The notes beneath the pieces were generated by a model. It had not been told where the DNA came from. It was given only the letters and a program-made list of their open reading frames with translations, and ran no database searches. DNA of 64,000 bases, from assembly GCF_002967715.1 (NCBI RefSeq), contig NZ_PUIA01000037.1, forward strand, positions 186,001 to 250,000, read 5' to 3'. Made by a program: the position numbers and the translations under genes. Within the stretch, counting starts at the first letter, position 1; each line of letters opens with the position of its first letter. This stretch comes from Blastopirellula marina (GTDB lineage Bacteria; Planctomycetota; Planctomycetia; Pirellulales; Pirellulaceae). This document shows, piece after piece, positions 1 through 8,483 of this stretch.

Positions 1-33
1 ATTCGGACGATTCATTGGAATCAGCACGATTCG

Positions 34-62
34 GGGGACGCTCGTCGAGCGTCCCCTTTTTT
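34..62 (+). terminator. Rho-independent terminator of a gene left of the window
   Basis: A perfect 10-bp stem (34-43 with 47-56) around a 3-base loop is followed by six T residues on the plus strand. It should end a forward gene lying before position 1. It abuts the stop codon of the reverse gene at 61, so the two genes converge. Confidence 0.8.
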
Positions 63-492
63 ATGCGCTCGACTCGTCCTCGGCAGGGGCTTCTACCTCC
101 ATACGAGGCGCAAGTGCTGCGGGAAACAGCTCGGCACACAGGTACTCAAAGCCTTCTAAAAAGATCAACGGCCAGACCAACAAACTGTGCATCAGAAGCG
201 TGAAGATCGAATGCGGTGGATCTTCTAGTTCCTCTTCGTCCGATGAATGCTTGCTCCTGGCAACCAGGTCGTACAGCTTATAGAGAAGTGCACTCGCGAC
301 AGCGCAGCTAAACCAAACGATCATGGCCGTCATCCAGCCGGCAACGAAAAGACTTACGATTCCCAAAACGAAAATCGAGAGCATCGCCAGGTTTCGCCAG
401 CCGCGAATTCCCGGCTGATTCGACAAAGAAACGAGCGAACCAACTAGCAGCGCCAGGCCCATCAGGCAGTAAACAACAATCGTACCGGTCAC
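61..492 (-). CDS. Small membrane protein of unknown function
   Basis: I do not recognise a family. The 143-residue product has hydrophobic segments at about residues 4-23, 33-50 and 53-72 and another near 96-115, so it is probably a polytopic inner-membrane protein. An acidic stretch (S-D-E-E-E-L-E-D) lies between the third and fourth segments, and the C-terminus is acidic. The start is a GTG at 492, preceded at about 7 bases by an AAGGA-type ribosome binding site. It stands 61 bases downstream of the coiled-coil gene at 554-1729 on the same strand and may be co-transcribed with it. Confidence 0.65.
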   Translation of the reverse strand: MTGTIVVYCLMGLALLVGSLVSLSNQPGIRGWRNLAMLSIFVLGIVSLFVAGWMTAMIVWFSCAVASALLYKLYDLVARSKHSSDEEELEDPPHSIFTLLMHSLLVWPLIFLEGFEYLCAELFPAALAPRMEVEAPAEDESSA

Positions 493-553
493 AGCGAGGT
501 CCTTCGATGCGCGAAAGAACGGAAGGCAATTCGACCGGACAGTATAGAAGCTG

Positions 554-1729
554 TTATGCCGCTTTGGGAGTAATTTCGCGACTCAGATCTTGGTAACGCT
601 CTTTCAAGATTTCCAGCTTGGTGTCGTTTAGCGATTCGTGCTCGCGGCGAAGCTCGGCCAATTGGGCGCGAACCTGGGCCTCGCGATCTGATAAATCATG
701 CTTGGCGCGACGGATCTCGGTGTGGTGTTGATCGGCGTTGTCTTCCAGTTGAACGTGTTGTTCCTGGATCTCTAGCTTGGCCAGTTCCAACTGATGCAGC
801 ATCTGCCGAATCTCAGCTTTGGCGGCCTGGTTTCGGGCATGCAGGGCCTTGTCGAAGTGGTCGACAGCGCTATCCGTTTGTTGATCCAGTCGTCGCCGCA
901 GAGCGGAAGGAATTCGCACGCGAATTTCGGCCCAGGCCATTTCCAGCTGATCGCGAATGAGTTGCAATTCCTCGAATGCGTACTGCATTTCCTGCTGCAC
1001 GTCAGCTAGTTCGTTCTCGCGACGAGCCAGTTCTTCCTGATCGCGTGAAAGTTGCAGTTGTTCCTGCTCGAGCCACAGGTGCTGCTGGGCTCGGCTTTGC
1101 TCCATCTCACGCTCGACCTTTTGCGTGTAGCCGGCAAACTCTTTTTCTCTCAGGGCTTGTAGCGATCGGGCATTCTTGAGCAGGGCCCATTGCTGCGCCA
1201 ATTGAGATTCCGCTTCGCTCAGCTTTTCCAACCGAACGGTAATCGAATCGTGGATTTCCGGTTCCACCTCGGGAATCTCGGTCGACTGACCACGCCACTT
1301 TCGTCGCCAGCCGCGGATCGTTTCTTCGATGTTGCGAAGCGGGCTCGCGGAAGAACTCTTCGGTTGGGATGGCTGTGCGCTAGGCTTTACGGAATGGGGA
1401 AGCGGCTCGTCCATCGACAGGGCAGCGCTGCGCTGCTGACTTTCGAAATTCGCCATCCGAGCGTTGAGCTCCGCCTCGCGGCGGTCGAGTTCCATCTGGC
1501 GATCGCGCATCAAGCGGGCCAGCTGATTGATCTGTCGCCGCTGCCAGTCAGGCAGCGTATCGAGGTCGGCCGCAGTCAGGTCGACCCCTTGGTCCTCTTC
1601 CAGATAATCGGCCGAATTGCTGTCGACAGAAGCGGAGTGCGGTGGATCGATTCGCAGCTCGGGCGTTCCCTGCTCAGAGAGAGGGCGCGGCGATGGCGTG
1701 ATGTTCGATGGGCGGATAGTCGGCTTCAT
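554..1729 (-). CDS. Coiled-coil protein of unknown function
   Basis: The 391-residue product has a low-complexity, acidic N-terminal part (about 1-60), then long charged helical stretches rich in Glu, Gln, Arg, Leu and Ala. These run from about 60 to 100 and from 165 to the end, which is the signature of extended coiled coil. There is no signal peptide or membrane segment, so a cytoplasmic structural or scaffold role is likely, but this is inference. A proline/serine-rich linker separates the two coiled regions. The ATG at 1729 gives a clean start. No catalytic motif is visible. Confidence 0.75.
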   Translation of the reverse strand: MKPTIRPSNITPSPRPLSEQGTPELRIDPPHSASVDSNSADYLEEDQGVDLTAADLDTLPDWQRRQINQLARLMRDRQMELDRREAELNARMANFESQQRSAALSMDEPLPHSVKPSAQPSQPKSSSASPLRNIEETIRGWRRKWRGQSTEIPEVEPEIHDSITVRLEKLSEAESQLAQQWALLKNARSLQALREKEFAGYTQKVEREMEQSRAQQHLWLEQEQLQLSRDQEELARRENELADVQQEMQYAFEELQLIRDQLEMAWAEIRVRIPSALRRRLDQQTDSAVDHFDKALHARNQAAKAEIRQMLHQLELAKLEIQEQHVQLEDNADQHHTEIRRAKHDLSDREAQVRAQLAELRREHESLNDTKLEILKERYQDLSREITPKAA

Positions 1730-1896
1730 GGCGAATCAATACGGTTGGCGGCAGTCGAATGGATTACTCGGCCATCCTTTCGCATCGGCATGATGTGCCT
1801 AAGAAGTTGAGTTTAACGGCTGCGCAGATTGAAATGCTGCGGGCTAGCAAGGTGGTGGCACTGCTACCACCGATTGCAATTGGTCCAGCGCACGAA

Positions 1897-1924
1897 AAAA
1901 CGGAGGACGAACGTCCTCCGTTTT
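1897..1924 (-). terminator. Terminator downstream of thioredoxin gene
   Basis: A perfect 13-bp inverted repeat (1897-1909 with 1912-1924) with A and T runs at its ends lies 27 bases beyond the trxA stop. Read on the minus strand it is a GC-rich stem followed by T residues. Confidence 0.85.
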
Positions 1925-1950
1925 GCTAGCAGTCGATCCTGCGTCAGCAC

Positions 1951-2271
1951 TTAGCCTTTGGCAGCGTCCAGGGCTTGCTGCAGGTTGGCCTTGGGCTGGT
2001 TGCCGAGCATCTGGTTCACGACTTCACCATTCTTGAAGATCATGACGGTCGGAATGCTCTGAATACCGTACTTCACGGCCAGGTTCGGGTTTTGGTCGGT
2101 GTCCACCTTACCAACTTTGACCGAACCTTCGTATTCGGTGGCCAGTTGATCGATCACTGGTGCCAGCTGACGGCAAGGACCGCACCAAGGAGCCCAGAAG
2201 TCGACCAAGACAGGCTCGCTCGATTGCAGGACTTCGGCATCAAAGTTGTCTTCATTAAATGTCTTGGCCAT
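1951..2271 (-). CDS. trxA: Thioredoxin
   Basis: This is a general cytoplasmic protein-disulfide reductase that is recycled by thioredoxin reductase. The 106-residue product has the active-site W-C-G-P-C motif with Cys30 and Cys33, the D-F-W-A strand before it, the cis-proline loop (S-I-P-T) near residue 73 and the G-N/Q-type C-terminal helix. It is the usual length for TrxA. The reading frame stays open upstream to 2358, but the ATG at 2271 matches the family N-terminus and has a GGGAGAAG ribosome binding site. A strong terminator follows the gene, so it is probably monocistronic. Confidence 0.97.
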   Translation of the reverse strand: MAKTFNEDNFDAEVLQSSEPVLVDFWAPWCGPCRQLAPVIDQLATEYEGSVKVGKVDTDQNPNLAVKYGIQSIPTVMIFKNGEVVNQMLGNQPKANLQQALDAAKG

Positions 2272-2586
2272 TGGAGGCTTCTCCCGATCAATGGAAAATA
2301 TGGGGGTTAACTGTCGCTTGCGTCTCAACAGATCAAGTCGAGCCCAGAGGTCCAGCATGCCGTAATTCCGAGCCTAAACCAATAGAATCGCGAATTTTAA
2401 CCAGGTTCACAACCCAGGGGGCATGCTTTTATTATGGGGGGTAACCGAGTCGAGGCAACCTTCCCGGCACCCTCCTGCTGTGCTCTGATAACTAGGATGC
2501 CAATTGGTGAACTGCGTTACAGGCTGATTTCCCTCGGTTTCCCGTACTTCCCATATTCCTCGACTCCCCCTGCTACAAGGTGCTCG
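2272..2586. other. Divergent intergenic region between trxA and the ArsC-family gene
   Basis: This 315-base stretch must hold the promoters of both flanking genes. I could not pick out convincing -35/-10 pairs. In-frame extensions of both flanking genes run into it but carry no family similarity. Confidence 0.5.
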
Positions 2587-2928
2587 ATGAGCGTCACGAT
2601 CTATCACAATCCGCGATGTACCAAGAGCCGGCAAACGCTAGCTCGGCTGGAAGAACATGGGATCGAGCCCAAGGTGGTGCTTTACCTAGATAACCCCCCG
2701 GACGAGAAGACCCTCAAGGGGCTGCTCAAAAAGCTGGGGCTCAAGGCCGAGCAGCTGGTGCGAAAGAAGGATCACAAAGCCCTGGGGTTGCCACAACCCG
2801 AAGACGAAGCAGGCTGGATCGCCCAGATGGCTGCCAATCCGAAGATCATCGAACGCCCGATTGTCGTCGTTGGCAACGAGGCCCGATTGGGACGACCGCC
2901 TGAGAGCGTCGATGAGATCCTTCCTTGA
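2587..2928 (+). CDS. arsC: ArsC/Spx-family arsenate reductase-like protein
   Basis: The 113-residue product has the glutaredoxin-like arsenate reductase fold: Y-H-N-P-R-C-T-K-S-R with the catalytic Cys11 near the N-terminus, then the R-K-K-D loop, and an I-I-E-R-P-I-V-V segment followed by a conserved Arg. In characterised ArsC proteins this Cys attacks arsenate and glutathione/glutaredoxin completes the reduction. The family also includes Spx-like and unassigned members, so the substrate is not certain. The start at ATG 2587 has an AAGGTG site upstream. The longer in-frame opening to 2434 adds only non-family sequence. No arsB, arsR or acr3 gene is near, so an arsenic role is not supported by context. 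Confidence 0.88.
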   Translation: MSVTIYHNPRCTKSRQTLARLEEHGIEPKVVLYLDNPPDEKTLKGLLKKLGLKAEQLVRKKDHKALGLPQPEDEAGWIAQMAANPKIIERPIVVVGNEARLGRPPESVDEILP

Positions 2929-3124
2929 TCCATAGCTATCGGCCCGAAGGCTTACTTCGAGAGGGGCAAGTTCCCAATTTCAGGGAAGGCCTTAATCAGG
3001 TTATACTGCAGAGATTATCGAAACCTACCTAACGTTTGGTCATCGTGCAGGCCGCCTGCCAGGCCCTACGTTTTAATCGCCGAGCGTCCTTACTCAAGGG
3101 CACGGCGAAATAAAGATATTCAGT

Positions 3125-4048
3125 ATGGCGAAATACATCATTCGCTACGGGGCCATGCGTTTTTTAGGCGTGTTCTCGGCCCGAGCAAAAGATGAATACA
3201 ACCGCGACGATCAAGTCATCATTCGCACCAAGCGCGGCTTGGAGGTGGGGGATGTCCTGTGCGAAGCCACCGACGAAGCGGTCAAGCAACTGACCGATCC
3301 GGCATTTGGTAGCATCATGCGGGCCATGTCGGAAGAAGACGTCAAGCAGACCGAGCACATGGTCGGCGATGCCCTGCGCGAGGAAGAAACGGTCCGCCGC
3401 GTGATCCGCGAGATGAATCTCCCCATGCAGTTGGTCGATGTCGAGCATCTGTTTGGCGGCGAACGGATCATCGTTTACTACCTGGCCGAGTCGCGGGTCG
3501 ATTTTCGCGAGCTGGTCAAAGCGTTGGCTTCCGAACTGCAAACCCGCATCGAGATGCGCCAGATTGGCGTTCGTGACGAAGCGAAGCTCTTGGCCGATTA
3601 CGGCGACTGCGGCAAGCCGGTCTGCTGTAACACGCACCTGAGCGAAATGCCGCCCGTTTCAATGCGGATGGCCAAGCTCCAAAAAGCGACGCTCGACCCA
3701 ACGAAGATTTCCGGCCGTTGCGGAAGACTTAAGTGCTGTTTGCGTTACGAGTACGACACGTACGAAGAACTGCAGCGCGACCTTCCGCCCATTGGCAGCG
3801 ATATTGTGACCAACAGTGGTCGCGGTCGCGTTTTGAATCACGAGATCCTCGCTGGTCAGTTGCTCGTTCGCATGGAAGACAACCGCAACATTATGATCGA
3901 CGCCAGCGACGTGCTGACGGTCCTCAAACGCGGCAACGGCCAAACCGGGGGTGGTTCCAAGCGGGGCAAGCGTCGTGACAAGAAGGATGCTGCCGACGAA
4001 GATGGCGGCGAGAACACCCAGTCCAACTCAGACAATCCGAAGGAATAA
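3125..4048 (+). CDS. ricT: RicT/YaaT-like PSP1 domain protein
   Basis: This is a homologue of Bacillus RicT (YaaT), the PSP1-domain subunit of the Y complex that helps RNase Y-dependent mRNA maturation and sporulation/competence control. The match is strong around the cysteine signature: C162, C167/C168 and C199, C204/C205, with V-S-M-R-M-A-K and L-D-P-T-K-I-S-G-R-C-G-R between them. In the Bacillus complex these cysteines bind iron-sulfur clusters. The product has 307 residues, and the last 35 are lysine/asparagine/aspartate-rich and disordered. The gene is followed 6 bases later by the next gene and leads a three-gene operon. The partners RicA and RicF are not in this window, so the function in this organism is inferred. 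Confidence 0.92.
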   Translation: MAKYIIRYGAMRFLGVFSARAKDEYNRDDQVIIRTKRGLEVGDVLCEATDEAVKQLTDPAFGSIMRAMSEEDVKQTEHMVGDALREEETVRRVIREMNLPMQLVDVEHLFGGERIIVYYLAESRVDFRELVKALASELQTRIEMRQIGVRDEAKLLADYGDCGKPVCCNTHLSEMPPVSMRMAKLQKATLDPTKISGRCGRLKCCLRYEYDTYEELQRDLPPIGSDIVTNSGRGRVLNHEILAGQLLVRMEDNRNIMIDASDVLTVLKRGNGQTGGGSKRGKRRDKKDAADEDGGENTQSNSDNPKE

Positions 4049-4054
4049 AACGGC

Positions 4055-4555
4055 ATGTCCGAAGATACTTATTCCGCGTTCATGCAACTGCTCAAAGACG
4101 ACCCACGCTATCGCATGGAAGCGTATCAATTTGTCCGTGAAGCCCTCTCATTCGGCCAGCGGTATCAAGAGGAGCAGGACGAAGAGCCTTCCGAAGAGGA
4201 AGAAGACTTGGACCTGGAATGCTTCGAGGAAGAGATCGACGAACTCGAAGACGACCTGGAAGGCTGGGAAGAAGAGGAAGACGTCGAACGCCATCTGACC
4301 GGCCAGGTATTGTGCCAGGCCATCCGGCAGTATGCTCAGCAGCAGTATGGGCTGTTGGCCAAGGTGGTGCTCAACTCGTGGGGCATACACACGACCGGCG
4401 ACTTTGGCGAGATCGTCTACAACCTGATTGGCATTGGCATGATGCGTAAATCGAAATCGGACCGACGCGAAGACTTCGACGATCAGTACGACTTTGAAGA
4501 CGCGTTCGTGAAGAACTTCGACTTCCAGCTATCGGAAGAATCAGGGCAAGCCTAA
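4055..4555 (+). CDS. Minf_1886-like (Verrucomicrobia/Planctomycetes-restricted) protein
   Basis: The 166-residue product has a short helical N-terminus (Y-R-M-E-A-Y-Q-F-V-R-E-A-L), a very acidic central insert (about residues 30-75) and a conserved C-terminal half. That half includes T-G-Q-V-L-C, W-G-I-H-T-T-G-D-F-G-E-I-V-Y-N-L-I and a closing D-F-E-D-A-F. This pattern matches what I know of a small family restricted to Verrucomicrobia and Planctomycetes. Its function is unknown. It lies 6 bases after the RicT-like gene, which suggests translation from the same mRNA and a possible shared role. Confidence 0.85.
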   Translation: MSEDTYSAFMQLLKDDPRYRMEAYQFVREALSFGQRYQEEQDEEPSEEEEDLDLECFEEEIDELEDDLEGWEEEEDVERHLTGQVLCQAIRQYAQQQYGLLAKVVLNSWGIHTTGDFGEIVYNLIGIGMMRKSKSDRREDFDDQYDFEDAFVKNFDFQLSEESGQA

Positions 4556-4577
4556 TCCAAGGATAGGGGGAAGAACC

Positions 4578-4760
4578 ATGGCGGCCGCCAAAAACAAACA
4601 GGCTCCCAAGTCGGAAGAAGTTCGCAAGTCGCCCGTGTATCTTCCCACGTCGAACCCACCCAAACCGCATCTGGCCTTCTTGATTCTCATGGGGGTGATT
4701 GCGGTCGTTTGGTTCGGCCTGTTGGCGTATCTCGCGCTACAGCAGGTCGGGACGATTTAA
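4578..4760 (+). CDS. Small single-pass membrane protein
   Basis: A 60-residue protein with a basic cytoplasmic N-terminus (residues 1-33) and one hydrophobic helix (about 34-55). It follows the previous gene by 22 bases with a GGGGGAAG site before the ATG. The lysine-rich head followed by a C-terminal membrane helix loosely resembles small division-associated proteins such as CrgA, but CrgA has two helices, so I make no assignment. It is probably the third gene of the RicT-like operon. Confidence 0.7.
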   Translation: MAAAKNKQAPKSEEVRKSPVYLPTSNPPKPHLAFLILMGVIAVVWFGLLAYLALQQVGTI

Positions 4761-4774
4761 GCCCCATCATCTGG

Positions 4775-5317
4775 TCAAAGATTCTCGCTCTGGGCTTGGC
4801 ATGAATTGCGGCCTGCTTCTCTGGGCTTCCGCTCTAATTCGTGCGATGGATGGACGGTATTCTTTTCCTGGTCGTCACCCTGCGGGCCGTTTGGCTCGCT
4901 CTTCGTCTTGGTGATTTTCACGTCATGCGGCTCTGGCACGCGGTAGATGACGTAGATCCCGATCACCACCAGGAATGCCATGATCGTCAATGCCCACTTA
5001 GGGATCGGAAAGATCATGATCGAGAACCCCCAGCCCAGAACGACCGTGGCGATAGCTTGGATTTTGGTGCTTGTCTTGATACCCTTGCGGACTTCCCAGT
5101 CGTACAGAATTTGACCGAAGTAGGGCAAGTCGAGCAACAGGTCATTCAGCTTGGGGAAAGACCTGACCAGGAAGTAGCTGGTTACCAGCAGAAATGGCGT
5201 CGCTGGGATGATCGGCAAGATCATGCCCAGGACGGCCAGTGTGAAAAAGATTGCCGCACAGCCCAAATAGAACAGCCGCTTGGACCAAGGGATCTCAGGT
5301 ACGGGAGGATGTGTCAT
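4775..5317 (-). CDS. DUF454 (YbaN-like) inner-membrane protein
   Basis: The 180-residue product has the YbaN/DUF454 layout: a hydrophobic helix at about 15-33, the conserved G-M-I-L-P-I-I-P-A-T-P-F-L-L loop, a middle amphipathic stretch with W-E-V-R-K-G-I, and two closing membrane helices (about 90-105 and 108-125). The last 50 residues are polar and probably disordered. The family function is unknown. It converges with the small membrane protein gene ending at 4760. Confidence 0.85.
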   Translation of the reverse strand: MTHPPVPEIPWSKRLFYLGCAAIFFTLAVLGMILPIIPATPFLLVTSYFLVRSFPKLNDLLLDLPYFGQILYDWEVRKGIKTSTKIQAIATVVLGWGFSIMIFPIPKWALTIMAFLVVIGIYVIYRVPEPHDVKITKTKSEPNGPQGDDQEKNTVHPSHELERKPREAGRNSCQAQSENL

Positions 5318-5370
5318 AGCGAAGGCCGGACCTCTGGGTGCATCAAACGAGCTGTTCCGGCACGCGCCGA

Positions 5371-5748
5371 CTATTCTCCCAGGTCGGAATAAAACGTCAG
5401 CAGGTTGCCATCGGGGTCGAAGAAGCCAAACTCCCGCGTGCCGAAGGCCGTATCACGCAGCGTGGTATCGGAAGCGAAGATCCCCAGCGGCTGAAACACG
5501 CTGTAAAGGTGTTCGACATCGCACACCGCGATACGGATGTTCGGTCGTTCGACGCGATCCCAGCTCGAAGGATCATGCCAGCGAAGATGAATCTCGACCC
5601 GGTCCCGAATGATCGATGCGTAACGAGGGTCTTCCGCATCTTGATACGATAGCTTGAAGTCCAGCTTGTCAACATAAAACTGGATGGCGGCCTTCACATC
5701 ACGCGACGGCAGGACAGGGTTAACAGCTTCGAGTAGCAAATCGGGCAT
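5371..5748 (-). CDS. VOC (glyoxalase/bleomycin-resistance) family protein
   Basis: A 125-residue single vicinal-oxygen-chelate domain. It opens with the usual N-P-V-L-P-S-R-D-V-K-A-A-I-Q-F-Y sequence and ends with the F-F-D-P-D-G-N-L-L-T-F strand, whose neighbouring acidic residue is normally a metal ligand. The H-L-R-W strand near residue 55 carries another possible ligand. VOC proteins include lyases, dioxygenases and antibiotic-binding proteins, and nothing here points to one substrate. It is in the same orientation as the STAS gene upstream, with a gap of 17 bases, and they may be co-transcribed. Confidence 0.85.
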   Translation of the reverse strand: MPDLLLEAVNPVLPSRDVKAAIQFYVDKLDFKLSYQDAEDPRYASIIRDRVEIHLRWHDPSSWDRVERPNIRIAVCDVEHLYSVFQPLGIFASDTTLRDTAFGTREFGFFDPDGNLLTFYSDLGE

Positions 5749-5765
5749 GGGGAGGGCAAGCCTTG

Positions 5766-6158
5766 TTAAGGGGACCTCAGGCGAGCGAGGCCGTCGTCGC
5801 GGTTATTCGCTACCTCTAACGGTCCCGGTTGATTCATATCGTCTGATATTAGGCTACAGACGAAAAGTACTCCCCGCAACTCTCCATTCAGGCTGCAGAC
5901 CATGATTCGTCCCTGAACTTCGCACACCTCCCGCAGCAGCGAGACCAGAACGCGGACACCAACACTCGACATAAAGCGTACGTGTCTCAGATCTATTAAG
6001 ACCTTTTCCGGACACCGCGATCGGCCATACTCGATAAACAACTCGCGAATCGTCAAACAGTTGTTGGCATCGCGCATGTTCGTAACCAGCGGGGTGATGA
6101 CGTGTACATCACCGACTTCTTCGAACGAAACGAGGCTCGTAGATGTTTTGGCGTTCAT
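5766..6158 (-). CDS. STAS-domain protein (anti-sigma antagonist-like), copy 1
   Basis: A 130-residue single STAS domain: an N-terminal beta strand with V-H-V-I-T-P-L, then V-L-I-D-L-R-H-V-R-F-M-S-S-V-G-V at about residues 54-69. The S-S-x-G turn is where SpoIIAA-type antagonists are phosphorylated on serine. Such proteins release an anti-sigma factor or act in stressosome-like switches. No kinase or anti-sigma partner is next to it. The ATG at 6158 has an AAGGAAG site. A second STAS gene lies about 100 bases upstream on the same strand. Confidence 0.85.
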   Translation of the reverse strand: MNAKTSTSLVSFEEVGDVHVITPLVTNMRDANNCLTIRELFIEYGRSRCPEKVLIDLRHVRFMSSVGVRVLVSLLREVCEVQGRIMVCSLNGELRGVLFVCSLISDDMNQPGPLEVANNRDDGLARLRSP

Positions 6159-6261
6159 GCTTCCTTGCTCCGCCTTGCATGTTGGAATGAAACCGCCCGC
6201 ATGCCGTCAGCTAGCGGCATCGGTCGATGGAGGTACCGCATCCGTGCAGCCCTCAGAGAGG

Positions 6262-6642
6262 TTACGCGGTAGACAAAGCGGACTCAAGAGTATCTACGGA
6301 ACCGAACGGCGTTGGATCGTTAGGGTTTTCTGAGATTAATTTGCAAATTCTAAACATGCCGGTGAGCGAATCGGACAGATTGCAAAAAATGATCCGCTCG
6401 TCCGTGTTGGGGACTGCCCGGCGGAGATTTAGAAATGCGAGAATTCCGATGCTGCTGACGAAGTTGACATTCTGCATGTCGATCACCACGCGGCGATGAT
6501 CGACTTGCTTGACGTAGTCGGTCATGCCATCTCGAATCGAATAGCAGATCTCGGTATCTCGCATCTGTTCGACTTGAGGCGTGAGAACGAGGACTTCATC
6601 TGCGATGTGGTGGTGGACTAACTGTGGAGCGTCTTCGTTCAT
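6262..6642 (-). CDS. STAS-domain protein (anti-sigma antagonist-like), copy 2
   Basis: A 126-residue STAS protein with the same architecture as its downstream neighbour: V-L-V-L-T-P-Q-V then V-V-I-D-M-Q-N-V-N-F-V-S-S-I-G-I, which again places the likely phospho-serine in S-S-x-G. Shared positions throughout, including the C-K/S-L-I-S segment near the C-terminus, show that the two are paralogues from an old tandem duplication. I chose ATG 6642, which has a GGAAAAGGG site, rather than the in-frame ATG at 6672. Confidence 0.85.
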   Translation of the reverse strand: MNEDAPQLVHHHIADEVLVLTPQVEQMRDTEICYSIRDGMTDYVKQVDHRRVVIDMQNVNFVSSIGILAFLNLRRAVPNTDERIIFCNLSDSLTGMFRICKLISENPNDPTPFGSVDTLESALSTA

Positions 6643-7053
6643 GGCTGGCCCTTTTCCAACAAAGTGGATCACCTCAACAAGCGCTCAATGGGGAGAAACC
6701 CGTAATGGGGTTTCCATGATTTAGCATCTCCTACCAATGAGGGAAGGTCAACCGGCGAAATTCGAAAGAAACCGACTTTCCTGCTGCTTGCCCTCGGATC
6801 GAATAGCATCCGTAGCCAATGGGTGTTTCTTCCAAACGCGAGAATTTTGCCGCACATTCGTTCGCTGGAAGAGGCTACCCCCTGGCGGGTGAATCGGTCA
6901 TTAATGCTCGTCTGGAAAGGCACACGACCGACCAAGAATCCGTTAGAATGCGACAACACTTAAGCCTTGCGCCCTGCTGCTGGCCGGGCTACACTGAACC
7001 CACCAGGGCCTTGTCCCTTTTTGCACGAAGTATTCACGCCAAGGAGGGCCGCT
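6643..7053. other. Intergenic region with no supported gene
   Basis: This 411-base stretch lies between the divergent STAS and methyltransferase genes. A reverse open frame at 6669-6959 lacks any family similarity and a ribosome binding site, and I reject it. The 3' end holds the perfect AAGGAGGG site (7041-7048) that serves the methyltransferase. Confidence 0.5.
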
Positions 7054-7947
7054 GTGGCGACGCCACCGAAACTTCCCGCCACCGGTTTGACGACCGGCGA
7101 TTGTATCGCCCAGATGAAGAAGCTGCCTGAGGGATGCATCGACCTGGCCTTTGCCGATCCCCCCTTCAATATCGGCTACAAGTACGACGTCTACGACGAT
7201 CGTAAATCGGTCGACGAATATCTTCAGTGGAGCGAACAGTGGATGCGCGAAGTCTCGCGCGTGCTCAAGCCAACGGGTGCATTCTGGCTGGCCATCGGCG
7301 ACGAGTTCGCAGCGGAACTCAAGGTCCTTGCCACGCGTACATTGGGGCTGCATTGTCGCAACTGGGTCGTTTGGTACTACACGTTTGGCGTGCACTGCAA
7401 AAGTAAGTTCACCCGCAGCCACGCGCACATCTTCTACTTCACCAAGGATGCCAAGCAGTTCACCTTCAACGACGAGCAGATCCGCGTGCCGAGTGCCCGG
7501 ATGCTAGTCTACGGAGACAAGCGAGCCAACCCTAAAGGACGCGTTCCGGACGATACGTGGATCCTGCGTCCCCAGGATGCGCCCGATAGCTTCGGCAGTG
7601 AAGAAGATACGTGGTACTTCCCTCGCGTCGCTGGCACGTTCAAGGAGCGAGCCGGATTCCACGGCTGTCAGATGCCAGAGCAGCTGCTGGGGCGGATCAT
7701 CAAGTGTTGTTCCAATGAAGGAGAGATCGTTATGGATCCCTTCGCCGGCAGTGGTTCGACGCTGGTCACGGCAAAGAAGCTGGGCCGCACACCGCTCGGA
7801 TTCGAGCTATCGAAAGACTACGCAAAGCAAGTTCGCGAGCGTCTGGCCAGTGTCAAAGTAGGCGACCCGCTGGTCGGTGCCGAAAACCCACTCACCAGCG
7901 CCCCAAGTACAGCCAAAGGTCGCCGGCTGAAACAGCCCACCGCGTAA
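7054..7947 (+). CDS. Solitary beta-class DNA (N4-cytosine/N6-adenine) methyltransferase
   Basis: This protein transfers a methyl group from S-adenosylmethionine to an exocyclic amine in DNA. The catalytic motif D-P-P-F is at residues 35-38 and the SAM-binding F-A-G-S-G-S-T at 230-236. The order catalytic-then-SAM defines the beta class, which includes CcrM. The frame is open from 6967, but the GTG at 7054 sits 5 bases after a perfect AAGGAGGG site and gives a 297-residue protein that starts just before the domain. No restriction endonuclease or specificity gene is adjacent, so it appears to be an orphan enzyme, possibly regulatory. The target sequence cannot be read from the protein. Confidence 0.93.
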   Translation: MATPPKLPATGLTTGDCIAQMKKLPEGCIDLAFADPPFNIGYKYDVYDDRKSVDEYLQWSEQWMREVSRVLKPTGAFWLAIGDEFAAELKVLATRTLGLHCRNWVVWYYTFGVHCKSKFTRSHAHIFYFTKDAKQFTFNDEQIRVPSARMLVYGDKRANPKGRVPDDTWILRPQDAPDSFGSEEDTWYFPRVAGTFKERAGFHGCQMPEQLLGRIIKCCSNEGEIVMDPFAGSGSTLVTAKKLGRTPLGFELSKDYAKQVRERLASVKVGDPLVGAENPLTSAPSTAKGRRLKQPTA

Positions 7948-7985
7948 ATACGACACACGACATTCGTAGCCAATCCTGCAAAGGG

Positions 7986-8483
7986 TTAGCCCTCCGGCAA
8001 CCGGTCCCAGATCTCGAACCGGGTCGGGTACTGGTTCTTCTCGTCGGCCGGAATCTCTTCGGCCGATTCGAGGTGCCACTGGTGGAAGTCGACCAGCGGG
8101 AAGTGCGTGTCGCCGTCGGGGATCATCGCATGCACTTTGGTCAGATAGAGCCGCGTCGTCCACGGCAGCATGGCCTTGTAGATCTCGGCACCACCCACCA
8201 CGAACGCTTCGTCTACATCGTGACACGCGGCGACGGCATCCCCCACGCTATTGGCGATAACGGCCCCTTCGACCTGGTAATTCGGATCGCGGGTGACGAT
8301 GATCGTCGTGCGGCCTGGCAGTAGGCGGCCAATCGATTCGTACGTCTTACGACCCATGATCATCGGGCTGCCCATGGTCAGGCTTTTGAACCGCTTGAGG
8401 TCGTTGGACAGTCGCCACGGCATGTCTCCGTCGCGACCGATAACCCAATCTTGGCTTGCCGCGACAATCATCGAAATTCTCAT
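7986..8483 (-). CDS. folA: Dihydrofolate reductase
   Basis: It reduces dihydrofolate to tetrahydrofolate with NADPH. The 165-residue product has the N-terminal [18 protein letters not shown] with the catalytic acidic residue in place, L-K-R-F-K-S-L-T-M, the [10 protein letters not shown] loop and the [14 protein letters not shown] loop. Its ATG overlaps the stop of the upstream thymidylate synthase by 4 bases, so the pair is translationally coupled. ThyA produces the dihydrofolate that this enzyme recycles. Confidence 0.97.
   Translation of the reverse strand: MRISMIVAASQDWVIGRDGDMPWRLSNDLKRFKSLTMGSPMIMGRKTYESIGRLLPGRTTIIVTRDPNYQVEGAVIANSVGDAVAACHDVDEAFVVGGAEIYKAMLPWTTRLYLTKVHAMIPDGDTHFPLVDFHQWHLESAEEIPADEKNQYPTRFEIWDRLPEG

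Noticed and set aside
2587-2928. An arsenic-resistance operon around the ArsC-like gene
   Set aside because: No arsenite pump or ArsR regulator is adjacent; only the single ArsC-family gene is present.
6669-6959. Reverse open frame of 96 residues
   Set aside because: No ribosome site, no recognisable motif, and it lies in the divergent regulatory gap.
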